A stretch of DNA of 64,000 nucleotides from Rozella allomycis CSF55 (taxonomy: Eukaryota > Rozellomycota): contig KE561054.1 of the NCBI GenBank assembly GCA_000442015.1, positions 62,001 through 126,000 of the forward strand, given 5' to 3'. Of this stretch, positions 33,492-42,955 are shown piece by piece; position 1 is the stretch's first letter, and the number at the start of each line of letters is the position of its first letter. The notes under the pieces were generated by a model. The model made no database searches. It was not told where the DNA came from and was given only the letters and a program-made list of their open reading frames with translations. The translations under genes and the position numbers were made by a program.

Positions 33492-33727
33492 TAATCAAGA
33501 CTTATTGAATGCTAAAATAAATATTAAAAATTTTGGATCTTTTTACATTTTTTTTTTGAAAGTGATAGCTGTATTTTTTGAAGTAATACAGTTATCGTAC
33601 AAGATGGATTTTGGCTTGGAAGAAGCTAAAATCATTTTCCCGAATATTTTTAAGAAGTACTATGTAAATTTTTAAATAAATTATTTTAAATATAAAAAAA
33701 AACATTTGGAAATATTCAAATATCAGA
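33492..33727. other. Intergenic region with a strong hairpin downstream of ASH2
   Basis: 236 bases between two co-directional genes. A hairpin at 33564-33596 has a 12-bp stem (GATAGCTGTATT pairing with AATACAGTTATC, one G-U pair), extendable by two G-U pairs, with a nine-base loop. It is preceded by a run of ten T, and a run of nine A lies near 33693. It could be a 3'-UTR structure or chance; no tRNA- or snRNA-like consensus is seen. A 66-codon open frame crosses it but has no recognisable protein. Confidence 0.4.
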
Positions 33728-34947
33728 ATGGAAGTAGACGATCACAAAAATGAGTGGACTACACTGGAAAAATATTTACTAGCGCAGTCTGTTTGGAAAT
33801 GTGGCGATTCAAATTGGGTGGCAATATCTAGGCAGCTTAAACAACACGGCTGTTTAGCTGCGCGAAGTAGCGACTTTTTTTCACAAAGGGTATATAAAAT
33901 AACATTTTTTATAACAAGAATTGCGCATCAAAATATCAGGAGTTAGTTGAAGGATTTGAAGGCAACANGTTGAAGGGTTTGAAGGCAACAGGAAAACTAG
34001 ACACGATTTTGCAACAAGCGGAGCAAATGAGCAGAGTAAGTTTCTTTGTTTTATGGAATTAATAGTAGAAGATTTTGGTCCTGTTGTTGTTCGGTTGGCT
34101 AGAATTTTATATGCCGAACGAATGAAAGAGATTAAGCAGTTGGTCGTGTGTATGGCCCAACTTTTCAAGGAAGAAGCTGATAGCTTAAACGCTTTGAAAT
34201 GTACAGATAAATATTCGGTTATTGAGTCGAATATAAAATCTTCCTTAGTTTTACAAAAACAGCTGACTGAATCGCCTGACCCAATGCTTACCCCTGACTT
34301 GGTCTTATTAAGCCTAAAAAACTTTTTAAGCATTGAAATTACCGATGAGTTTAAAGTCGATGAACCATCCAGAAAAAGAACGAAATCAATTGAAGTTTCA
34401 TTAGACTTGAAAAAAGCTAGGATTGATGTTCAACATCAAAATACCACCACTTCAGTTACTAATGAGCACGAAGTGCAAAACGCTGTTACCGTCAATGTCA
34501 ACGAAGAGGCCGAACTCCCCATTTCACATCTTTTTAAGAAAAAGGTTGGAAAAGGTTGGTCTAAATCTGCCATTGTAATGATAAATGAAATTTACGCACA
34601 TCGTTCAGCGACTCCATTCCATACTCCTGTAGTAGAAAAAGATGCCCCGAGATATTTCGAAATTGTCAAAAATCCTATTTGTCTGAACGAAATCAAACAA
34701 AATATCAGAGAAGGGGTAATCAATCACTAAATTTTCTTATTAGTCCATTTCCTCCATTAAAGACCTTCGATTTTCCTTGTCTTTGATGATCACTAATGCG
34801 CTGGTCTATAATGATCCAGAAACGGATGTTTATTATAAAGCTATTCAACTTAATGATTTTATATTGAATAAACTAAAAAATTTTGAATCTTTAGAAGATG
34901 CCTCGAAACGGTTGGCAGCGGAACGTAGAAAGAAAAAACGACAATAA
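33728..34947 (+). CDS. BRD8/Bdc1-like bromodomain protein (NuA4-type)
   Basis: SANT-like N terminus plus C-terminal bromodomain, the layout of BRD8 and S. pombe Bdc1 in the NuA4/TIP60 acetyltransferase complex. The N terminus reads WTTLEKYLLAQSVWKCGDSN and WVAISRQLKQHGCLAARSS, then a coiled-coil-rich part (ERMKEIKQLVVCMAQLFKEE). The bromodomain begins GWSKSAIVMINEIYAHRSAT, with FEIVKNPICLNEIKQNIREG, then after an intron DLRFSLSLMITNALVYNDPE, where the acetyl-lysine-binding asparagine is expected (the N of YND). It ends in a basic RRKKKRQ. A near-perfect 23-base direct duplication containing an N (33968) sits in the second exon and may be an assembly scar. Confidence 0.78.
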
Positions 34948-34964
34948 ATGTATTTTTCTTTTTA

Positions 34965-35890
34965 TTATAGTCTTCCCATAATATTCATTGCGAACTCAAA
35001 TGCCATAAATGTCATAGCATTCACCGGGAAAGCCCTTAAAATACAAGGAACGAATCCACGGTAAAGGGCAGAGTACCCGCCTTGTTTAACGATTGTACTA
35101 AAACAATTTAAAGAACTTGAGTATTTGGCGTTTTTACCAAAACCATCTGTTTGAATGCATGATTTAATCAAGTCTACGGGATACAAAAACGTCCAAAGAA
35201 TAACACCGGAGGTACCACCAGCCAAAATGACTTGCCAAGAGGAAAGATCGGTTCTACTATTGACGTTATAAAATTTTATGAAGCGATTAATGATTTTTTC
35301 ATATGCTGCAAAATATATTCCATATCCAAAGAATTCCCTGGGTACCAAATGCAAAAGAACTTACCTGATCATAGTTATACAGTGTCCCTTATATAGCCCA
35401 TTAAAACCATGGGATTTGTAGATTTTTTGAATGGCATCTATTGAACCCCTATATAATTCACTATTCTTGGCTTGGACTTGAAGCCTAATTCTAATATGCT
35501 CCACAGGGGTCGATGCAATAGAATTGGATAATCCAGAAATACCACCAGCGACATACAACTGAGAAAGAGTTAAATCTTTCCCACCAAAAACCCTTTTCAT
35601 TGCTTCAAGGGCGCCAAACTGTATAGAGACACATGCGCCAATCCCTATCAATGGCGTTGATGACCCCTTTATTCATCCTATATATAGTTTACTTTATAAA
35701 ATGCCAATGCACCTTCATTCTTAAATGTATTTTTGATGCAAGACATGGTAGAAGGGTATAAATCTGGATTAGATTGCATACGAACCTTAACAGTATCAAA
35801 AGGCTGTCCAACCAAAACTTGAACAATACCACCAAACCATCCGGCTGAAAAATCTTTCAGGTATCTTGTTGCACTGTTTTCTTCATTCAT
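34965..35890 (-). CDS. YMC1: Mitochondrial carrier, YMC1/YMC2 (SLC25A29-type)
   Basis: Inner-membrane carrier for amino-acid-like substrates in the YMC/ORT/CAC branch. Starts MNEENSATRYLKDFSAGWFG with GGIVQVLVGQPFDTVKVRMQ (first signature). A short intron then leads to TPLIGIGACVSIQFGALEAM and STPVEHIRIRLQVQAKNSE (second signature). The last exon has LYPVDLIKSCIQTDGF (third signature) and RGFVPCILRAFPVNAMTFMA. The stop at 34965 is only 17 bases from the BRD8-like stop. The combination GQPFDTVKVR plus FPVNA is typical of YMC/CAC proteins; the precise substrate cannot be read from the sequence. Confidence 0.85.
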
Positions 35891-35974
35891 CGTGGCTTGA
35901 GCGTTGTCAAGATCACATCAAGTAAAAAGTGCAATAAATGTAATAATACTCTCTTTATTTTTAAGATTATTACT

Positions 35975-36625
35975 TCATATCTGCTTCAAAGGTTGTACTT
36001 TTGAATATGGGATAAGCCCAGCCTTACCAGTTCTTTCATTTAATCCATGCAGCCAGCCTTCTGAAACAATAATGCAGTTAGTTAAAGTGTCTCCAAGATC
36101 CATTAAAACCTCGCTAGGATCCTCGGGGCTATTAATTGAGACCGCTTTGCAATGAAATGATTTCTGGAGATCGTAATTGGATTCGGTGGTTTGCAATTGC
36201 ACAAAGCTTGAGTGACTGATAGCTCCGTTATTGCTCTGGTTTTTGTCTATATTATTTATTTGGTATAAATTACTAGGCGATCCCTGTGAATTGTAGGAAT
36301 TCGCTGCCAACGGACTAGTCCCTATCACCTTCATATGATCTGCGGTGTACGCGATATGACTCTGCAGTTTAGAGTTAATTTTTAAACGCTCTAATTCCAA
36401 TGTGTCTGTAACCACTGTTGGCTTTTGTTCAGGATAATGTGCTCTGCAATATGGGATTTTGTCCAGCCCCAGGCAAGTTTTCATTGTCAATTTAATTCCA
36501 CATACGTTGCAACTAAAACACGATTTATGCCATGGTTTTTCAAATACTATTAACAGGTCTACAGGGTATACCGTTTTTTGGCATTTTGAACACTCTTGGC
36601 CATTGTTACTGATATTTTCTTCCAT
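35975..36625 (-). CDS. LASP-like protein: LIM domain, nebulin-like repeat, SH3
   Basis: Uninterrupted frame of 216 residues. Residues 13-63 form one LIM domain: CSKCQKTVYPVDLLIVFEKP, WHKSCFSC, CGIKLTMKTCLGL, PYCRAHYPEQ. Immediately after it VVTDTLELERLKINSKLQSH and IAYTADHMKVIG match the first nebulin repeat of LASP1, including SKLQS. A 60-residue linker rich in S, N and Q follows. The last about 55 residues form an SH3-like domain with DLGDTLTNCIIVSEGWLHGL, NERTGKAGLIPYSKVQPL; the ALYDY strand is degenerate (CKAVSINS). LASP proteins bind F-actin at cortical adhesions. No intron, unlike most neighbours. Confidence 0.8.
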   Translation of the reverse strand: MEENISNNGQECSKCQKTVYPVDLLIVFEKPWHKSCFSCNVCGIKLTMKTCLGLDKIPYCRAHYPEQKPTVVTDTLELERLKINSKLQSHIAYTADHMKVIGTSPLAANSYNSQGSPSNLYQINNIDKNQSNNGAISHSSFVQLQTTESNYDLQKSFHCKAVSINSPEDPSEVLMDLGDTLTNCIIVSEGWLHGLNERTGKAGLIPYSKVQPLKQI

Positions 36626-36729
36626 CGGAGATTTGTAGCTAATAGAGAATTCTACATCTTGCCAAATACATTGCCTTTTTGCTTATTCCACAGATGAAAT
36701 ATTATGACACATTAAATATACGAATGAAT

Positions 36730-37325
36730 TTATTTATTGATCAAATGCTCAGTAATAGTGGATCGGGAAAAGTCGTTCAGATAGATTAATGTATCATAAC
36801 CCTCTTCCCATTGAACTCTGCATGATCTTTCTGGATAGCACTAGATAATTAACCAGTATATGTTGAAATTACTCCTAAAACGAAAATATTCACCCTACTG
36901 CCATACACTTTTGCCAACCTTATCCATTTGGCCCGTTCGCTTGTCATGGTTAAAGTGTGAGTTAAGACAATTATTTTGAAATCCTCTGTTGAATTTGATT
37001 ATAATATTACTCTTTGAAAATATTCATTTGCCAAATTTAATTCTGCTTTAGTAGAACCTGCAATCACCTTCCAGCTCTGTATATTTTTAATAAATCTAGT
37101 TACAGGATCATTGTCTATTATAGACTTTACGAGATCTGTATCGGTATTTCTATTCCCGTCACCAAAAAGAATTACTTCTCATTCCCGATTAATAGTATAA
37201 GAACCATGTGCCAGAATCTCTGTTGCCAAGGATTACACTCATATCAAATAGAATTAAATTTTTTTTATGGTTCAGACAACTGGTCAGTCTATCCGTGAGT
37301 CTGTGAATTCCAGTTTTGATATTTT
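36730..37325 (-). CDS. Unidentified spliced gene
   Basis: No long open frame exists, but short exons join well. The stop is at 36730 after DFSRSTITEHLINK. A 32-nt intron leads back to KVYGSRVNIFVLG and RVQWEEGYDTLIYLND. A further 27-nt intron sits before FKIIVLTHTLTMTSERAKW, and upstream come VILFGDGNRNTDTDLVKSII and SWKVIAGSTKAELNLANEYF. The first exon seems to be RLTDRLTSCLNHKKNLILF. The rhythm of strand, helix, TxxSERAKWIxLA and strand loosely recalls polynucleotide-kinase-like P-loop enzymes or a HAD fold, but no intact Walker A or DxDxT motif is present. It may be a diverged gene or a decaying one. I give no function. Confidence 0.4.
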
Positions 37326-37340
37326 GATATAAATGAAGTT

Positions 37341-39464
37341 TTGGTCAGTTTTAAGGTACAATTTGATCATGAATGCGTGAGGGCGTTTATTGAGTTTTGT
37401 ATTTCCTTTACTCCAAATTTCTCAATTGAACAAATGAATTATGGAACGACTGAACAGATCTTGAAAACAATTTTTTCATCGGATAACAAAAATATACCTC
37501 AAATTTGCCTAGATTTGACTACATTTTTGCAAAAAGCAGATTCTTTCCAGCTTTATAAACTTCTTCCAGTCCTATTAAGAGAATTTTTTGGCTCTCTGGA
37601 CAAGCCGTATCATATTTTCTATGTGTAACATAAGGGGATACATCAGTAGGATAAAAAATGAAGAAGAACGGATATCTTTGAAAGAATTTCTACGAGTAGA
37701 AGGCCCTTTATTTATCGCTTGCCTTAAGAATTTTTCAAACAGAAACTACCTATACCAAATTGATGGAGAAACATTTCCGGTAGCAATGCAAATATTCTAA
37801 TAATAGTTTCCATTAAAACATTATCTTATGAATCAAGAATTTGAGCTCGTTCCTCAATCCTTTTTGGCAAGGATGTCCAACACATTTATCATAGGAAAGT
37901 GCAACAATCTAGAGTTGGACATTATGGAGTTTTTTCTTTTTAATTTCCTAATATCTGTGAAACATATTCCTTATCTGGAAGTGGAATCTCTTAATTATTC
38001 CACAACGACTTCGGGGTTACGAAAATTGTCTCCTATGTCGTATTTTAAATCATCAAAGGTCTCAGTTCACAATTCAGATCTTATGGTGGAATTATTGGAA
38101 GAATATTTTGCCTATTTTATCGTTTGCGGAAATGAATGCCGTCTTAGCGTTTTGAATTCTCCCTTAGTTGTTGATATTTTTAGTGTGCATGTCCATCAAA
38201 TGATGGCTTCTGATATGATTCTTTTTTTGCTTGCCGCTGTTTCAGAATTTTGGCTTCATATTGAGGATGCCGCTCTTAGACCACCAGTATGATACGAAAT
38301 TAAACCTAATATAGAATAGGATAATTTTAAATAAGCGACTGATGCATTCTGTTAAACTGTTTATCCAGCATTTAATACAACTCGACTTTAATGACATGAT
38401 TCCGGGTTCGGCAACCTTAAAAGCGTAATTGTACCCATTTCGTGTTTATAGCTCTATTTTTACGCTTGTTCAAAGGTGCTTGTACCAATATTTTGTAGTA
38501 GCTTTTGAACATGCCGATGACGTTGAGTTTCCATTATTGACATGGGCCACTTATGCTTTTCCCGCCAACTTATCACAGGAGTATATCCATATGAACTTTG
38601 TATTTTACTCGGTTATTACACAAAGAATATTTGTTCATTTTATAAAACAATGCGAAAAACTGACATCGAGCAAAAAGAATCCTAATGATTTATTGTCTTT
38701 AATGGCCAAATTATTACATATTTTATCATCCAATGAAGCTGTTGTCGATTCGATTAGGATAAGTAAATTTCTTTTGTAAAGTGTAGCTTAGTGGAGGACT
38801 TTGCATGTCAACCTGGTAATGAAATTTCCAACCAAATATCCCAATTTGAAGGAAGTGCCTTTTACTACAAAAGATTTTTCGCGAATGAAGAATGCGAATT
38901 AGTAAAATTACTTTTGACGCATGTTTGGCACTTTAAGGTGCTTTTCAATGACGCGCAGACACAAATGAAGATTCAGGACATATTCAATCAAACTCAAATA
39001 ATTTTTCAAGTAATCACCCTATTTTCCAAATAATGTTATCTATTGAGGATATGGAAACAATAGAATTAAGCTCCTCGTTGATAAAAAAGTCAATTCCACT
39101 CTTTGCTGAATCCGAAAAGGGTTTTCTTACCCAGCAAGGAAAGAATCAATTGAAGCTCGGGGCTAGGAAATGTTCAAACAAAGACCTTGTTCCCCGTTAT
39201 AATGCCGAAAAACTTATAATTCAAACCCATGAAATTGCAATACTGGCTCAATTCCTCTATTCACTTTCCGAAGAAATCAATGGACGCGTAAAATCGAAAA
39301 TGTAACATAAATAGATTGAAAAATTATTAAAGTCGGTTGAATTTGTGGACTCTCGAGTCTTCAAAGTAAATTTACGACCCCTGGCTTCAATTAACTTTCA
39401 ACTACGAGCAGCCACAATAATTTTTGTTTCATGGATAGTTTTCAAAATAATAAATTTATTTTAA
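37341..39464 (+). CDS. Sphingomyelin phosphodiesterase 4-like (SMPD4 / neutral SMase 3)
   Basis: Large helical membrane-anchored protein of the SMPD4 family, found at ER and nuclear envelope in animals; whether all members are sphingomyelinases is debated. Exons give LPVLLREFFGSLDKPYHIF, then NNLELDIMEFFLFNFLISVK (the conserved P(L)EYYMFFFALSL-like block), YFKSSKVSVHNSDLMVELLE and RKCSNKDLVPRYNAEKLII with TYEIASLV-like THEIAILAQFLYSLSEEING. An intron of about 27 nt after NGR leads to a final exon, RPLASINFQLRAATIIFVSW, a C-terminal membrane helix matching SMPD4, with the stop at 39462-39464. The start is uncertain (37268-37341); the frame at 37341 begins TTG. Confidence 0.72.
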
Positions 39465-39479
39465 TTGGTTTATTTCTAA

Positions 39480-40409
39480 TCACCTATAAAACTGCGTGTA
39501 TTTTTTGGATTCTTCATGAACATCCATGTCTGCTTTCATTTCGTTCAACTCGGCCTTTATCATAGCCGCCAATGCTGGAGTTAATTGCTTGGCAACGAAA
39601 TCACCTTGCCTTTCATAATCATCCGGGTGATGAGTTTCTCCAATAAATATTTCTTTGCTAAAATTTAGTCTTTGTCTTTTGTTTTTTAAGGATTTCACTC
39701 TAGTTTCTTCAAACAGGTTATATGCTGATTGCGTCTTTTTTTCGTCGATTTCTGTCAATGAAACATCAGGTTTGTCTAACTCTGATGCACTCATTTTCGT
39801 ATTAATTGAAGCAAGCGATGTGCATACTGACATGGCGGGAGTATTGGGTTCTGTCGGACCCCTTGCAGGCAAGTACACCAAAGAGCCTGTTAAAGGAAGT
39901 TGATCTGATTTTATTTGTTCGTTTGTTTCATCTTTCAAGGAAAGACTCGCTAATTCTCCGTTTATTTGAGATAATGATGACCATTTTGGGTTTGGCGGTT
40001 TCAGTATGCCTTTTATATTCCCGGTTGTTAATATTTTAGCCTTGTCATCTTTTTCTTTACTTTGCTTCAATGCTAGAAATGAGGGCAATTTAGCTCGCAA
40101 ATTATTCTTTAATTTAGAGAAACCTCGAGATTTTTTCTTTTTGAATTTTTCTTCATCGACTTGATCGCTGGCTTCATCTTGCTCTTCAACACTAGAATTA
40201 AGGCTACTTTCACTTGTTAGAGGTGAACTGTTTTGGGATATATTTGGAATTTGCTCGCTTGAAATTGTAGTAAATGCCGGGATGCCCTCTTTGTCCTCAA
40301 TTCGTTCTATCGAGCCTGTTTTCAAAGGTATAAATATTCTTTCAGCCTCTCGAATGTTATTGAAGTCATTTTCTTCTCTAAATTCAGTGCTCCCACTTAA
40401 TGTGGTCAT
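39480..40409 (-). CDS. BNI4-like fungal protein with PP1-binding C terminus
   Basis: Intronless frame of 309 residues, mostly disordered and serine-rich (SSPLTSESSLNSSVEEQ), with a basic stretch KKKKSRGFSKLKNNLRAKLP. Only the last about 70 residues are ordered and conserved: RLNFSKEIFIGETHHPDDYE, VAKQLTPALAAMIKAELNEM and KADMDVHEESKKYTQFY. This block is the hallmark of fungal proteins such as yeast Bni4, where the V/L-x-F element docks protein phosphatase 1 at septins during chitin deposition. In this organism the septin link is inference. Its stop is 15 bases from the SMPD4-like stop. Confidence 0.7.
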   Translation of the reverse strand: MTTLSGSTEFREENDFNNIREAERIFIPLKTGSIERIEDKEGIPAFTTISSEQIPNISQNSSPLTSESSLNSSVEEQDEASDQVDEEKFKKKKSRGFSKLKNNLRAKLPSFLALKQSKEKDDKAKILTTGNIKGILKPPNPKWSSLSQINGELASLSLKDETNEQIKSDQLPLTGSLVYLPARGPTEPNTPAMSVCTSLASINTKMSASELDKPDVSLTEIDEKKTQSAYNLFEETRVKSLKNKRQRLNFSKEIFIGETHHPDDYERQGDFVAKQLTPALAAMIKAELNEMKADMDVHEESKKYTQFYR

Positions 40410-40504
40410 CGGAGAATGAAGTAAAGTTATTTTTATACTTTAACCTTTCAATGTATAATATAAAGTGATAAGAAAAACAGATTGTTTATGAACCAAAACG
40501 ATGT

Positions 40505-42645
40505 TTATTTACCATTTCTTACACTGCATAATTCGAATGACCCTGGGTATTTATTCAATATTTCTATCCAGTGACATTGGGTATTGGAAAGTTTATCGTT
40601 TTGACTTTTAACTTCCACAAACATGCATTTGGACTCTAATTTGGGTTTCTTCCTAGAAAAGGACTCTTCTTCCGAGCTATAAGACAAATCTATAATTTGC
40701 GATTCTGAGCTATTCTTCGATTTCCAAAATACTTCATAAATGTCATCATCTGTATCCCTCCAGAGTGTTAAGTCCGGAAAACCACCAATAGACCCCTTAT
40801 AGTCCTTGGCCAATTCATCGCAAATACTAGTGAGAAGGTTTAGATTAATGGCCTTATTTATAACCGAATTACAGAATTACTTTCAAAAAGCATTCTATAT
40901 CATTTCTTGTCAAATGCTTCCAATTAATTCCCACAATTTCTTTGTTCTGGTAAGTATCATAATTTTTATTAAATATTGATATCGACTGATGCTTATCTTT
41001 TAATTCAACAAGTCTGTTTTCGATTAAATTTATTCTGTTATAGTAAAAACTGTCTGTCCCAAAATCAATTGGTGCATCTAACAAATATAAGACGCGTCAT
41101 ATTTACTTTGATATGGGTGAATGAAAACATCTAAAACAGGACAAAATATAATATCGGCAAAGATAATTCCAAAAATAAGACTTAAAATTCTACCCTCACT
41201 GTGAAAAGCCTTCCAACCATCCAGTTGATAATGCTGAGATATGGCGCCAAGATATTCTTTACTTGAATTGCCAATTCTTCAACATTACATGGATTTCCAT
41301 CTAATCCACAAAATATCAACCTTGTAGAGGCGGTATTTTTCGCGAGAATCTTGCCTGTAATTGTTTTAATGGTATATTCTAGAATGGGCCTTTGATTCTT
41401 TTTATACGCCTTATTATAATATTTATTTTTAATGGCATATCTATCCCCGTTACGAACAAAGTGATCTTTAGAGGCTAATAATGAAACTTTAATTATCGAT
41501 GAGTCCATTTTTATGTACTCTATCCACCATTTCCCGCGTCGACCGAGGCAATATTTCACTTGATTTAACAGTTCTTTGAGAATAAATTTGCTATCTTGGT
41601 TTTTAATATTAAGCGCCATAATTTCGAGTATCCTACAAATCTGCCAACCTTGGATAATTTCAATATTAAGATCTTACCAGGACAAAATCGTCTTTTGAAA
41701 TAATCATTTTTGGCTAAAACTAAGGCATTTGAATATGAATCCTGATTTGAAGTTTTGTCAAACGAATTAATTCTATCATAAAAGCATATGATTTTTACCG
41801 AAATTTGGGCTCTACAAAGGTTTCTTTAAAGTATGAAAGAAATTTGGCAATATCCGATTTAATTTCTTTAGCCTTTTCCTTTATGTTATCGTCAAAATCA
41901 ATTTGACTATCTTTTGTAATTAATTCATTGTATAGATATTCCTTTACATTGTAGTAAAGGTGAAAATTCTCTAGAGCATTCTTGCTCTTGAAAAATGAAT
42001 TTCCGCTTATTTCATAGTTAACATAATTTTGTCTTCCAATGTTTGAAAGAATAATAGTGCTAAATGTTTCACGAGAATTACCAAAAAACGCAAAGCACAT
42101 GTAATCAATCCATTCTCGAACTTTAACGCAAAGTGAAAATGCTTTTCCTGTTATTTTACCTTGAATCTCTATTAATATTTCTTTGGTTATATTTTGTTTA
42201 ACTAAATCTCTTAGGTCATTCTTTTTCTAATATCCTCATCAAAAGTCATTTACTTTTTCCTTTGGTTTGGTTTCCAATATTTCATTGCATATTTGTGATA
42301 AATCATCATTAGTTAATTTGTCGATGAAGGAATCAACATCCTCGTAAGCTAGTTGTTAGTGACTTTAAAGTGATTACTTTGACAGAGGTTGTGAGAAACG
42401 AGAGCATCTACACCAGAGCTTATGTCATGTATCTCATCGTATTTTAATTTATTTGTGAATAGAATAGACTGTTGCCGCTGATATGCTCGTAGTAGTAATC
42501 GTTGTTCGTCTGTCTCAAGTCTTTTATATAAGCCCATTAAATCTTGATGCGATTGTTTGAAAATGTGAATATTTTTGATAGCAAACTCAAGAACAACAAG
42601 AAATGATCTTTCGTAATAGGTTAACTGACGTTGTAATTCCTCCAT
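40505..42645 (-). CDS. FAN1: FAN1 structure-specific nuclease (no UBZ domain)
   Basis: Flap endonuclease of interstrand-crosslink repair. The start MEELQRQLTYYERSFLVVLE (42645) and LYKRLETDEQRLLLRAYQRQ match the SAP-adjacent N-terminal helices. Later exons give YCLGRRGKWWIEYIK, TITGKILAKN, DGNPCNVEELAIQ and then DAPIDFGTDSFYYNRINLIE with NRLVELKD. The final exon is the VRR-NUC domain: GSIGGFPDLTLW and CMFVEVKSQNDKLSNTQCHW, retaining the PD and E-x-K metal-binding residues. The usual N-terminal ubiquitin-binding zinc finger is not seen. An acidic insertion (SYSSEEESFSRKKPKLES) splits the nuclease motifs. Divergent from the Dicer gene. Confidence 0.87.
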
Positions 42646-42919
42646 GCCCAAGAAAAAAACTGAAAAAATACGAAAAAATCCATATTTCTGTCATTAAAAA
42701 CTGCCAATCCACGCAAATAAGATAGGGATGCATTGTAAATGGTAAGTAGAATGATGAATATTTATTTATTGCGAACCTGCACTCGCACTAGCCACTAATA
42801 AATGTCTTTTAAAGTCCAGCATGTACACATTTAAAAATAACAATAATTATAAGAATCAACTTATTTTTTTTATAAGTTAAAGAATAAGATTGCTCCTGAT
42901 AACAAAAATTCTAAAAAGT
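42646..42919. promoter_or_regulatory. Divergent intergenic region, FAN1 / Dicer
   Basis: About 270 bases between two divergent starts, with long A/T runs (for example near 42830-42885). No tRNA, repeat or clear core-promoter motif is visible. It must contain both promoters. The Dicer-proximal end is followed directly by a short upstream frame. Confidence 0.35.
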
Positions 42920-42955
42920 ATGGCGCAGTCGTCAACTAGTCATAAACTTAAATGA
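42920..42955 (+). promoter_or_regulatory. Upstream ORF (11 codons) overlapping the Dicer start
   Basis: An ATG at 42920 opens a frame MAQSSTSHKLK whose TGA (42953-42955) overlaps the Dicer ATG (42952-42954) in the sequence ATGA. If transcription starts upstream of 42920, ribosomes would meet this frame first, and Dicer translation would depend on leaky scanning or reinitiation. If the mRNA begins later, it is irrelevant. The arrangement is exact, but use is inference. Confidence 0.4.

Noticed and set aside
33475-33675. Plus-strand 66-codon frame after ASH2
   Set aside because: It begins inside the ASH2 end in another frame, at a TTG codon, and crosses AT-rich DNA with no protein-like pattern.
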